A DNA stretch of 64,000 nucleotides from Dactylorhiza incarnata (GCA_033032865.1 JAWHQI010000074.1:8984501-9048500), one strand, 5' to 3'; positions 35,721-47,241 are shown, counted from the first letter of the stretch. The notes: generated by a model from the letters alone, not told the origin. Translations and numbers: made by a program.

Positions 35721-38700
35721 TATTATAGTATCACATCTTGTTTTGTATGTGTATGATGTGCATCTCTATTATTTGCATGTATCTCATTATCTTTAGACCT
35801 AAGAATTAACTTGAAATAAACAAGATGAAATCAAATAGAATTGTCACTTCTCTCCAGGTCTATGAAAATTCAAAACTCTATGTTTGAATACTTGCAATTC
35901 AATTATATATTTGTCCAATTTTACTTAGCTTTGCACCTTGTTGTCATAAGTCATAATACTATCATCATCACTTACCATTGGTAGAAATCAATGTCCATGC
36001 TAGTTATATATCTTGCAATGCTAGAGTAAATTATATTACTAAAATATGAAAATCATAATTTCTTATGTAGTTATTTGCATGAATAAAATGTATTCTAAAT
36101 GGATTTAAAATCAACAATCATCGATATAATTGAAAATCCAAAACTAATCATGCAATTATACCATAGTTATTATATTTAAGGCTTACACGCTTAGTATGTC
36201 CATAATCATTAAACCTATGACATGTGTCTCACAATAGCGAGGGCGTAGGATTGTGTGCATTAGAGACCTAACCTCTAAGTCATGTCTTGTCCTTAACCGG
36301 GATGGATTCCAGTGGGGCCTTGAGAAGCACTGGGGGAAAGAGTGCTAGGTTGAGCGTCGTCTTTTGTATGCATATGGGATTAACACCCCAACCTATGGCA
36401 TGCGTGCAACTCCTCATGCCCATCCGTCACTTAGTACAGGGCTAGAGTGTAGACATGTAGTTAAGTTATCTTGATCTTAGATATACTTATATTATATTCA
36501 TTGCATGAACATTATCTCACTCTTTATAAATAAATCATGCATATTTTTTTGTTCTAACATTGCATCTTGTGTTTGCAGATTTTATTATTTTGAGCTTTAA
36601 TGATTTTACCAAACACAAGTACTTGAAAACTCACTAAAAACATGATAAAAGAGCCTTCAAACCTAATCAATATACTCTGAAATTTCATCTGAAGGAAGGT
36701 CTCTTTATAATACAAATGAATCATAAAAAAGACTTTTCAAAACATCAAAATTTAGTGTTCTATTTTGGCATTAAGAAGTTAACGCCTAGCGTTACCTCCT
36801 TTGCTCCAAAGTATATTTTTTGTTTTGAATTATTTCTGGTATTATTTTAATATTTTGTGTGTGTTTTATTTCTCTGTTTGTAAAAAGTTTTCTATCTTTT
36901 TATTTCCTTTAAAACAAAATTTTATTTCTTTTAAAAATATATATATATATATGTATTTTCTCATGCATTATTTTTGTTTATTTCTCTGGCATAGAATATC
37001 ATTTACTGAAAGGGCTATTAAAGACTTCTATGATTTCCAGAGAAAATATATAAAAAAATACAAAATTACAAAACAATTTCAAAGAACAAAAATATGTTTT
37101 TTTTATGTGTGTTTATTGTTTTGTGCATATATAAAAAATTCAAAAAATTTATAAAACTGATTGTTATTCATTGCCATTGTCAAGGATGATTAATTATATC
37201 AATTAAAGATTAAATACAATGTTTAATTTAACTTTCAAGTTTCTTAAAAGACATTGTTTTGTATTTATCATGCCTTGAATATTATCTTGTTATGTGCAAT
37301 GAAATTGATTGTAGATAAACATGTGTAGAAACGCTTAGCATGCCTATAAGTATGAGTAATGTATTATGTTTGATAATGATTCATTCACTCACTTATTTTT
37401 GATAACCTACATGTGTTTACAATTTTATTCTTACATGATTGTGTAGTGTAATAACATAAATAATTAAAATGCTTAAATAGATTACCTACACAACATTGAA
37501 TTGATTATTACAATTCTTTGTCTTTCTTGCACTTATTCTTTAGAGAAATGTGGTTTAAAAAAAATGCTATGTTTGCAAATCAAGTGAATTCGGAGTCCTT
37601 AGTCACTAAACTAAAAAGCAAATAATAAATGACAAGGAAAACTCCACCAAGCACTACTCACCCTCCTGATAAGTCTTAATGAGCATTGTGAGGTTGAGCA
37701 CCTTGGCTAAGAATTGTAAAGTGTCTTGTAGCAAACAAATTATACACCACTTCTCTTAGTACACCGGATCATAAAAAATTGAAAATAAAGCTAAAAAGTA
37801 TAAAAGTGATCCCCCAAGCACTACTTTGCACCCTGATAAGTCTTAATAAGCATTGTGTGTGCAGAGCACCTTGGTAGTTGTACTATTTATTCATGTGCAT
37901 TGAAATAGTGTGGAAGTAATATTATTTGTGTATTTTAATGTTGTGTTATTTCATTATATATGTCGTGTTTTTGATTGATTCACTTCTATACTTTATCAAA
38001 ACACTACTTTGTACACATCATTATCTTTCATAAAACTTCTACTCATGAGAATTGGATCCTAATGCTCATCTACTCAAATCTCTACAAACTTAAGTAAATG
38101 CACTAGATATAAAAACATGACTGCTACAATGTTTATGTTTACTTGAAATGCAAATTTCATTACATTGTAGTTTGTGTATCTTTTCTTGATATTATGAAAT
38201 CATGCTTGCAATTTTTTATCTTAATGGAATAGCATCTCTTCAATCTTTAACTCAAACATCAACTTTTCAAATTTAAAACTCATTATCCTTTATATGGTTT
38301 TATCTTCTAAAATGATGTTTATGTTTAAGAGTGCTTATTATTTTTATCACCGTGTTTTCCTTTTAGCAAGTGGTATCGTAATATAGAATGCTTACTTTAT
38401 CATGTCAGTTATGTTGCTTACTACTTTATGTTACATCATGCTTATATTTTTCTCAACAAGTAGTATTTAACAAACTTTTGATTGCATCCTATTTTTCTTC
38501 TCGACATAGAACATAATACTCCTTATTGCATACTCTCACCTAAACCCTCTTTTGACACTACCAAAAGGGGAGATTAAATTGCATAAATCTAATATTTAGG
38601 GGGAGTGCATTATAATAATATTAAACAAAAAAGGTATATTTGTAGGGGGTAATCATATAGGAGGTGCATACACTATCATATGCTCGATCATGAAAATCCT

Positions 38701-39000
38701 TTAATAAGTGGTTCCTTATCTATCTTAAAAGATATACACTCATCCGTACCCACTTTTGTTAATAACAAAGGGGGAGAAGAAATTGAGAAATCTAGTAAAA
38801 TAGATATTTAGGGGGAGTAAATAATAAGAGAACACTTATGTAGGGGTAGGACTTCGTATAGAAAGAGTATGCATTATAATAACTATTAATTCTATCATGC
38901 TTTTAACTTGTTATTCATGCATATCTTATTACCGCACTTATCTATAAACACAAATGGTTTTAAGTTCACTAATTTCTCATACAGGTATTTGTTATTATCA
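35721..39000 (+). other. Non-coding internal region of C2
   Basis: AT-rich, with no long ORF of recognised type. A motif with CCCTGATAAGTCTTAAT and GAGCACCTTGG occurs twice (37640-37700 and 37810-37875), once in C1. Homologous to 14468-18270 of C1. Confidence 0.7.
36215..36470 (+). other. G+C-rich conserved island of the C family
   Basis: Plus-strand counterpart of 16935-17180 in C1. It includes GCGAGGGCGTAGGATTGTG and GAGTGCTAGGTTGAGCGTCG. No ORF is recognised. It may be an RNA structure or a captured fragment. Confidence 0.5.
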
Positions 39001-39012
39001 AAAGGGGGAGAT
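39001..39012 (+). other. Polypurine tract of C2
   Basis: AAAGGGGGAGAT directly before the 3' LTR. Confidence 0.9.
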
Positions 39013-39215
39013 TGTTGGAGCCTATGTTCCGCATCTCTTGGTTTGAGAATAACAAATACCGTGTTGTATTTGTTCTTGTATTTTGTGTGTTAATAGTATG
39101 CAGGTTGTACAGGAACTATAGCTACACCTCCCTATGAATAGTTTGCTGATTGGAAATGACTCTCTGGAAAGATAGCTAACGCTCGCGTTAGTAGTTAACG
39201 CCCAGCATTATCAAC

Positions 39216-39320
39216 CGCTGAGAAGAAAACTGCTGAGAAGAAAACCGCTGAGATGAAAACCGCTGAGAAGGAAACTGCTGAGAAGAAAACCGCTGAGACG
39301 AAAACCGCTGAGAAGGAAAC
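39216..39320 (+). repeat. 15-bp tandem repeat, 7 copies
   Basis: Same unit as 32895-33044. The order of variants suggests loss or gain of three internal copies. Confidence 0.95.
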
Positions 39321-39753
39321 TGCATTCGACAAATTGAACCTGCGTTCGACAAACTCTGAAGGCGCTCGACGAAACATGAAGGAAGCTGCGTTCGACGAAC
39401 TAGGAGCTCCGTTCGATGAAATTTCATGCGCTCGACGAATTTGCGCTCGGCAACCTCCGTTCGAAGAACGAGGAGCTCCGTTCGACGAATTTTCCTGCGC
39501 TCGACGAATTTGTGCTCGACAAGCTGCGTTCGATGAACGAGAATCTCCGTTCGACGAACTGAGTCTGCGTTCGATGAATTTGAAGCTCCGTTTGACGAAA
39601 GTGTTTCTGTTCAACGAAATTGTTCCATTCGATGAAAGTTTGTTCTGTCATGTTCCCGGCGGTTTGCACGATCCTGATGGTGGCAGTTTTTCCGTTCGAC
39701 GAAGGGTGCGTTTGACCAAGGCGAGTTTGGCATAATCAGTTCCGTTCGACGAA
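39321..39753 (+). repeat. TTCGACGAA array in C2 3' LTR
   Basis: Counterpart of 33045-33478. Fewer sites here have decayed to TTCGATGAA. Confidence 0.9.
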
Positions 39754-40913
39754 AATTTGTTCTGTCACGCTCCCGACTTTATGCATGATGTCATCAACTA
39801 CCGTACACGATTCACTAACGTCGGGCGTTAGCCTTAACGCACGCGTTAGCTTCTGAGGCTATTTAAAAGTGCAGCTCCTCTCATTCAAATTGATGATAGA
39901 TGATTCCAGAATTCTGATACTTTGGAGAGAGGTTCGTGTATAGCAAATTAAGAGATCTCCCTTTGTCTAACATGAAGATCTAAAGAAGATTTTGAAGGAG
40001 AAGGTCTACAACGCATATTCCATACGAAGGACGATCGTTTCAAGAACGCCAACATCTACATCGACTTTGTCTTCACCTTCAGAATTTCTTGGGGAGTTTC
40101 TCTTTACTTATCTTGTAATCTTTTATTTTCCCTTTTTGTAATTTGTGTGGAGAAATCGTTCGGTAAGAACGTCGGATTCCGGGAAGGATTCCGTGGGTAA
40201 TTTCGCCTTGTGTTGGCGACTAGGTCCTTCTGAGGCTTAGGGGGTAATTCGCCGCCTTGTGCGTAGCGACTAGGTCGAGGGTAGATCTAGGGGGTGGCTA
40301 GAGGCCTCATCTAGGGATAGATAGGTTATAGCCAACCGGTCCTTGGGAGAAGGACCTGTGAAACAACAAAAAGAGTTTTTACATATTTTCGCCTTGATTT
40401 CTAGCGTTATAGAAATTAAACATTTGTGTATTCAATTTATTATGAAATAAAATCATGTCTCTTAATGTTCTATTCAATTGATTTTATTTCCTCTTTGAGA
40501 ATGTTTTAATTTCTATTTCCATCAAAGTATTAAATTTAACATTTCTATAATTATCTTCGAAATACAATAATAATTTTCATTATCTCTGATGTTCTGGAAT
40601 TGTATTTCATTTAAGATTTCATAAGTAAAATCACTATGGCAATCTTTTTTTTTTGAAGAATATTCTCTGGAGAGCTAACGCCAGCGTTAAGACTTAACGC
40701 CATGCATTAGCAACAGTAAATAAAAATTTTGTTTCAATTATTTAAAAAGGAATCTTCAATATAATCTTATCTGGAATATTTAAATATATTTTCTTATAAA
40801 ATATTCTGAAACTTCAGTTGCAAACTCTAATATTTTTAATTAAGATTTAAATTCCATAAAACCGTTATTCACCCCCCCCCCCCCCTAAGGGCGCCGTAAG
40901 ATCCAACAGTGAG

Positions 40914-41567
40914 GGCATACCATCTTCGACTCGGAGTTTTATTCTGCACTTAATCCCTCTTAGACCCTTAAGGTTACTATTCTCGACACCCTTTTCAAGG
41001 TCAACAAGTGACCAAATAAAAATAGGCCTATTCCGGGTTCAAATTCTCATTCGACCTCTGGTATTTGTCATGGTGATTACTTTAATACAACAAAATGGGA
41101 ACTGTCAGGTTATCAGCAACATGGTTAGGCTTACGAGTCTCCCACTACTTCAATAATAGTTTATGCGCATCAACTTTTCCTCCAGATAACCTATTAGTCT
41201 AGGTAAGAGGTGATAATATCTCTCAATAAGCCAAGCTGTACATTATAGTGTAAGACTTGAACATCTACTCTCACACTAAACTCTTCCCATAATCACTTTG
41301 TGTGTCCTTATGCCTCAACCAAATCTATACCTGAGGTCGACTTTTGACTAGGATATACAACGAAACGTCTTGGTATGTTATAATAAGGTGGTGTCCTAGG
41401 TTGTCACAAGTTCTAAGGATTGGTGTACATATTTAATGTGGATCCCACATGGGCACACCACCTCTTCCGCTGCATCAGTTTGTCCTCAAATTGATCTAGC
41501 TAGTCGGGGTGGCCTAGTGGTTTAATGGACTTCTTTTATCTCAGGATCGTTGCAAGTTGATACCATT
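40914..41567 (-). other. Non-coding internal region of H, leader side
   Basis: Follows the second GTGAG (40909-40913). It is the RNA leader on the minus strand. No ORF with a recognisable domain. Confidence 0.6.
41548..41565 (-). other. Primer binding site of H
   Basis: Minus-strand TGGTATCAACTTGC begins two bases after the LTR end. The first eight bases match the tRNA-iMet complement and the rest differ. Confidence 0.65.
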
Positions 41568-43703
41568 TGTAAGACCCCCATCCTGGAGCACAAGACACGG
41601 CCGGGGGGAGTTCTATGCCCAGGACAGCCGCCTTGCGGAAGTGCTAGCACACGGGTTAGCCCCCTCCACAATACGCCTATCCTGCTGGCTATTCTCACAC
41701 ATCATCATGCCAACCCATCAATAATAGAAAACAATAGAAGCCATTTAATCACCATTAAGTAATAATGTCCAGACAGTGCAAAATGACAGGAAGCTACACA
41801 ATCTCCTATTAATCATCAGAGTACAAACTAGCCCTAAGGCTACATCCTAACCACACGCTCACATCTGCCACTGACGGTAACCTAGGTATCGTAGTCAGCA
41901 TCCCTGTCACCCTGGCCTGGCTGTCCTCTGAAGTCGTACGCTGCTGCTCCACCTGGGTGCGCTCCTAAAAGTAGTGGTATAACAATCGTTAGTCATAAAG
42001 ACTAAGTGGCTTCACATCCTCTCCCCCGACGACTCTAAGGCATCGGGCGGAAGGGATTGAAGAGAAGCTGCAATATAGTCAGTAATATAACAAGCAGGTG
42101 ATATGATGAAGTTCTTAATCTAGCAGTTACTATATCAATAGTACAATAAGAAGGTAGGTACAACAAGAGGTATCAACATGTATATAAAAGCACATCTATT
42201 TTAGCAGTGTATCAATATAATTGCAGTATCAAAATGTACCTTAACTTATACGAATGCCCATACAAACTTATAAGTTAAGGTTTCCAATTTGGAACCCATC
42301 GTATAAAAGAGCCCATACTAATTTATATGATGGATCCGATGCGGTGCAATGCTATGATCATGAAAGGATGAATCCAATGCAACGATTATGATCACTCACC
42401 CATGCATTTTTTCTATGTCGACATAGACCTATAGTTCCCACTTTTCGAGGGTAGCTAACCACTCAGGAACCTCACGTCGTGGCCAGACCGAGACTGTGGA
42501 ACGGGTTCCTCCACAACTAGGCAGGTATGAACAATACCATACCTAGGCCAATGTACGCCTTGACGCTAAGAACACACAGCGGAGACCATGCGTACTGCTT
42601 GCATCATGCCGAGTCTTCATAACACAGAAGGGTTCAGGGGGAGTAAACACCAAGAACACAGCCCAACCGGTCTAGAGTCTAACTGTCGGCTTCTATCGGT
42701 GTCATGACTAGCAAGCCCGTAGACCCGCCACAAGTAATCCTCCAACCAGGATCATTACACCACCATGTGTAAACCATGCACATTCATGTAATTCCCATGC
42801 ATAATCCATACTATCAAGCACCCAAGGACTCACGGAAGGAATCTTCTCACTTTTCACATCATACCAGTTCAACCGATGCTAATTAGCATCCAAGGTCCCC
42901 AACAACCGGTCCCCCAGCATTTCACCATAAGATATAACCGTATCTAATAACCCGCATCATCCATCAATTCCACCTATACCGAGATGGTATAACTCTTGTG
43001 TGGTGGCGTGCGTATAACATGGAAATTACTCTACAAGACCCTGCAGGACTACTTGTGCGTAAAGAGACAAATTCATATTTTGCTACATAGGTAAGCCTGA
43101 ACATTTCACCAACATTCAATCCTCATGCACAAATCACAGCGTGTTCCAACACGATAAAACTATCAACCTTATTGAGAGGTTATCACGAAACTACACATCT
43201 GATAAATTGTCAAACGTTGTGCGCTTTAATATAAATATGTGCTTTTTATGATTCCACATAAAACTAACAATTGAAGATTCATTTAAGGAGGCATCTCAAC
43301 AAAATAAATCTGAAATTATTATCGCAGGTCCACACTAGCATGTACATGACTCATACAAAATTTCGGCCCAATTGGCCTTATCCTTCAGCATTTATATCTC
43401 CTTTAAGTTATCAAATGAAACAACAATATCTCTATTACTACTTATCCAAAATTGTGAAATACAGCAGGAGTGTACGTTTTGTTATCTTAAATCTAATCAT
43501 CTAATAGATTATCAACCGATGGGAGCATTTATGTAAATGAGTCCTCTGAATTCTTCAATTTATTGTACATCGAAATGCCCCATTTCAGGATCATAAATTC
43601 ATCTACACCTCACCCCATTGACATGGGAATCCAGTAAATCCTATCACCCCAAAGGAGGAGAACCAAAAGTTCTCTGACTATTAGCGCCGGCTGTAGCGCT
43701 ATC
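41568..43703 (-). repeat. 5' LTR of H, first segment in window
   Basis: The half of the LTR nearest the primer site. It begins on the plus strand as TGTAAGACCCCCATCC and is cut by element E inside a palindrome unit (TAGCGCCGGCTGTAGCGCTATC). Confidence 0.85.
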
Positions 43704-43792
43704 TGTAACACCCCAAAGATCGTGGTTCAGCGAGGTAGGCGGAATGGTGGTGTTGCGCTCGGGATAGGCTCAAGATTCCAGATCAGGTCAAT

Positions 43793-44041
43793 GCGCACGA
43801 CCATTGTCCTCTTAGCGCACGACCAGTGAGCGTGCGCCAATGATCGTGCGTAACCCGCAAAGAATCGGAGTTCTGTCTCGGCGTATGCGCACGACCATTG
43901 CCCTCTTCGCGCACGACCAGTGATCGTGCGCCAGCGATCGTGCGTTAATTCAGAAGAGAATCGAGTTCTGTCTCGGACAGTGCGCACGACCATTCCCCTC
44001 TTCGCGCACGACCACTGACCATGCGCCTGTGATCGTGCGCC
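43793..44041 (+). repeat. 94-bp triplicated palindrome module in E 5' LTR
   Basis: Units start near 43793, 43887 and 43982. Each has two GCGCACGACCA half-sites and two inverted GATCGTGCG half-sites. It lies 90-340 bases from the LTR start. Confidence 0.9.
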
Positions 44042-44342
44042 CTGTTTATTCTGTTCTGCGGTTTTGAGCGGAGAAGAAGATCGGACCGTCCAAATCTTTT
44101 GGGATTTGATCCAACGGCTAGGTTTAGTTGCGGGAGACCTTTAGGGCTGATGAGAGGGGGTTAAACCTCATATTCTCTAAGTCGTTCTCTCTCCAAACCC
44201 TAGAGAAAGAAGGAGGAGCCAGGGAAGAAGAAGGGAGATTCCGCCATTTACGGAGCTCCGGAGCTCCGTTTCGCGAACCGCTTCCAGATCTGGAGAGTGC
44301 AGCCCGATGCGGTCATTTCCCTCCATCTAGAATCTCGGATCC

Positions 44343-44366
44343 ATGGCGAAAAAGAACGCTCCTATG
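44343..44366 (+). CDS. gag: Inferred first coding exon of E gag, inside the LTR
   Basis: Eight codons from an ATG in strong context (ATCCATGGCG), ending at ATG|GTAACG, a usable 5' splice site. Joined to the exon opening at 45997 it continues in frame without a stop. The gag frame downstream has no ATG between its opening at 45997 and well inside the conserved part, which makes an upstream start necessary. The 3' LTR copy keeps the ATG and the splice site. Splicing is inferred, not shown. Confidence 0.6.
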
Positions 44367-45996
44367 GTAACGATTTCTTCTCCCGTTGTTTGGACTTGTC
44401 TTTTGTCCTCCCCTTCGTTTCTCTATGCTTGCATGAGGGATCCCTTTCACCAAATGGGTGAAGTGTAGGATTCTCTCAAGTTCTCCGGAACTCCGGGTCG
44501 ATTGTGTCCGTCCCCGGCATATTACATGTAGAAAATCCGGTAGTCGTGCGGATTTAGGCATTTTGTGTGAAGCCTATTCGTGGCCGTGAGCCCGAATCGG
44601 TGATGCTTGGATTGCGACGTTGCATTTAGGTTAAGCCTAGAATGCGTGCCGGAGAATGACTCCGTGAAATCATCTATAGTAGTGCGGGATTTAAGTGTAG
44701 GCGTCTTGTGAAGATCCTAACGAAAGCCCCATGCTTTGAGATTGGATGAAGGAAAACCTTCACCGCGAAATTGGTGCGGAGCGTATTATACCTCCCCTTT
44801 GTGAGTATTTGTGAAGCCTAGATCCTTGTGAAGGGATTAGGTGCGTAGCTTATATTTGTGTAGCACTTGAAGGTGCTAAACCCTTACGGGCCGAGGCGAA
44901 GCCGTACCCGCGTCGCGCGACAGATCGCGACGATTAGAGCACGGGCAAAGCTAAACCGAACCCGTTTCCATGCAGATCGGTAAGAGTTCCCTACCTCATG
45001 TAGCCGTGTGATCATGGGAGAGGTCGTGGAAGGTGGTTTACCTAGACCGACCAAAAGCTCTTTTTCCCACATAAGGCGATGGCCCTTACGGTGGAGTGTT
45101 TGTGGAATTGATGTTGTTAGCCTCATGCGGTTGTTTAGGCGGTTGCGGGGAACCTTTGGGTGAACCCAACCAACATCATGTGCATACCTAGGTTCCCTCC
45201 TTTTTGATGCTCAACCTAGAAGATTGAATGTGCTTGAAACCTCACCTTGTGTAGTTGCACTTTCTTTATGTTCGTACTTGTGCTGGTATGGCTTGCTTGC
45301 AGGGTAGAATCTCCGCCACCCCGGGAAAGGGGTGGGGTCGTTATAATTTGGTCAGCTGTGCTGACCGTTACCTTGTTTGCCACCGCTTGGTGGAATGTTC
45401 TTATGCAGGTGCAGGTGAGCCTAGCGGGAAATAGCGGGCGGTGGCCCCTTTTGCTGAGTTGGCCCTTGAAGGCCAGCCTCCTTTTTAGCTTTCTCATGTA
45501 TTGCCGGCCTGCGTGCCGATGTATGTTTTGGAGTTTTCGGTACATTTGCTAAATGTAAGGCCTTAAGGCCATAACTCTCTTTCTTGGTTTCATTCCTATG
45601 ATAGTGGACATTTCTAATGGAAATGTTAAATCTTTATGCTTCCGCTAGTGTTTAGTACTCTGTTGTAGTTTCTTTCTGTTTATCACCTTTTAACTCCTAA
45701 CTAGTGTGGTTAGTATGGCATGGGGTCCCGGCCGGACCTACTGTTATATTATTCGTTCTGGCAGGGTGTTACAATTTGGTATCGGACTTAAGGCGTCGAT
45801 CCGTAGTTTAGCGAATTCGGGACGAATTCCTTTTAAGGGGTGGTGTGCACGGGATGTGCATTCACCTAAAACGACAAAAACTAATAAGAATGTCCACTTA
45901 GGAATGGGAAAACATACTTGTTTGCGGAACCTGAGCGTTCCATGATTGTTGTTTGCTATGTTTTCAGTCACTAAATTGTGTCTTACACGATTATAG
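44367..45996 (+). other. Inferred intron over LTR end and primer site of E (1,630 bp)
   Basis: GT at 44367-44368, AG at 45995-45996 (CGATTATAG). It removes the rest of the LTR and the primer site. The spliced RNA could be translated but not reverse-transcribed normally, which would separate mRNA from genomic RNA. Confidence 0.55.
45778..45789 (+). other. Primer binding site of E
   Basis: TGGTATCGGACT begins four bases after the LTR end. It shares TGGTATC and further bases with the tRNA-iMet complement, with mismatches. Confidence 0.65.
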
Positions 45997-47158
45997 GCGA
46001 CTAGAAGTGGTGCGGGGCCGTCTCAACCCCGTAACACCGCTGAAAGTAGTGGGTCGGCTGAAGTGCCAGCGACCACTCCTCCTGCTGAGATGATCAGGTT
46101 AATCGCAGAAGCTGTCTTCGCGATGATCAATGCTCAACCGCAAAGGCTTGCACAGCCTGCTACGCATAATACAGATGCGGCCCCGGTGATCGAACCTGCA
46201 GTGGAACCTGCGGCGGTGCAAAGGGTGGAGCGTCCGGTAGAGCGTGTAGTTGTTGCGCGAGCACGTGATCAACAGCTGCAACACTTTCTAAGCTTCCATC
46301 CTCCAACTTTCTCGGGGACCGGATCCCCAGCGGAGGCGGAGGACTGGCTGTCAACGGTTAGGAAGATTCTAAGGGCGACAGCAACAGAAGAAGTTATGAT
46401 GGTCACTTTAGCCACCTTCCTCCTTAACGGAGAGGCAGAGCGTTGGTGGGCTGAACAGGAAGTGCACAAGTTCGGAGGCAGGGAGATTACCGAGATCACG
46501 ATAGCGGAGTTCTCAAAGTCTTTTCTTCAAAGGTATATTCCTTCTGCCCAACGCATTGCGTTGCAGAACCAGTTTCTGAAGTTAACTCAAGGCGACAGCT
46601 CAGTGGATGAGTACTTGCACGAGTTCACTAAACTGGGCCGTTATGCGGGGCCTATGATGGAAGACGAAGAGATAAAGACGAACAAGTTCTATGAAGGTCT
46701 TCGGGACGAGTTGAGGCTGCTCCTTGCAGGCCCAATGACGTTAGGCTTCCAGGTGATGGTACAAACTGCCAGATCCCTAGAGTTGGACATGAAGAGGGTA
46801 CAAGCAAAAGCTGTGGCAAAGAAACCTGAGTTTCATGTACCGGTCTCTCAGTCCAAGTCAGAGTTCAGAAAGAACAAAAGGAAGTTCAAACCGGCGGAGC
46901 AAACCCGCTCAAATGTTTCGGGAGCAACGACGGTGCGGAGCCCTATCACGTGTTTCACCTGCGGGAAGGTGGGACACAAGGCCGCAGTGTGTCGAAGTGG
47001 TCCCCCGAAATCAGAGAATCGAGCTTTGGACTATGCTCGAGCTGCGGAAAGGGGTAAAGCTGTGGAGTCTTCGGCTTCCCAGCACATTACTCTGACTCAG
47101 CCGAGAGTCTACTCGCTTGGCCAGCAAGAAGCCATACGACAAGCTGACGTTGTCACAG
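45997..47158 (+). CDS. gag: Gag of E, main exon
   Basis: Structural protein that forms the particle and binds RNA. The frame opens at 45997 right after the AG. The usual gag domain runs from about 46290 ([20 protein letters not shown]) through [15 protein letters not shown] to [15 protein letters not shown] near 46730. A basic stretch is followed by the zinc knuckle [14 protein letters not shown] (46951-46992). The last codons before 47158 read ADVVTG in the spliced form. Without splicing, a TAA at 47167-47169 ends Gag just after this point, which would yield Gag alone. A GTG at 46063 can serve as a frame start in automatic calls but is unlikely to be the real start. Confidence 0.85.
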
Positions 47159-47241
47159 GTATAAATTAAAAATTAGCTTTTACATAGCTATTTGTGATTA
47201 TACCGTTGTGCAACTGTATGTTTCTTTTTGTGTGCAATTAG
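47159..47241 (+). other. Inferred intron at gag-protease junction of E (83 bp)
   Basis: CACAG|GTATAA at the 5' side and GCAATTAG at the 3' side. AT-rich, with a T-run before the AG. It contains the gag stop. Removal joins gag and pol after the first base of a Gly codon with no frame change (24 + 1,162 + 3,446 nt = 1,544 codons including the stop). G has a 140-bp intron at the same place. Confidence 0.75.

Larger units (their letters stand above)
32692..40908 (+). mobile_element. Element C2: gag-only Ty1/copia derivative
   Basis: LTRs (32692-34635 and 39013-40908) start TGTTGGAGCC and end with TCCAACA-type sequence. The exact flanking duplication is GTGAG (32687-32691 and 40909-40913). A perfect primer site and the polypurine tract AAAGGGGGAGAT are present. 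The internal 4.4 kb holds gag remnants but no pol. Same family as C1. Confidence 0.92.
39013..40908 (+). repeat. 3' LTR of C2 (1,896 bp)
   Basis: Matches the 5' LTR. The 48-bp length difference is almost wholly three fewer 15-bp units. Confidence 0.92.
43704..45773 (+). repeat. 5' LTR of E (2,070 bp)
   Basis: Starts TGTAACACCCCAAAG and ends GGGTGTTACA. It contains three 94-bp repeats with GCGCACGA palindromes, a telo-box-like AAACCCTA (44199-44206) and an ATG exon (44343). No strong TATA box is seen. LTR-long ORFs such as the one at 45247-45552 recur in the other LTR and are not taken as genes. Confidence 0.95.

Noticed and set aside
44128..44561. Host gene with AAACCCTA leader
   Set aside because: The same sequence is in the second LTR at 51124-51557, so it is LTR sequence.
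45216..45552. ORFs of about 100 aa on both strands in E's LTR
   Set aside because: They recur at 52212-52548 because LTRs are duplicates. No domain is seen, and they overlap each other on opposite strands.
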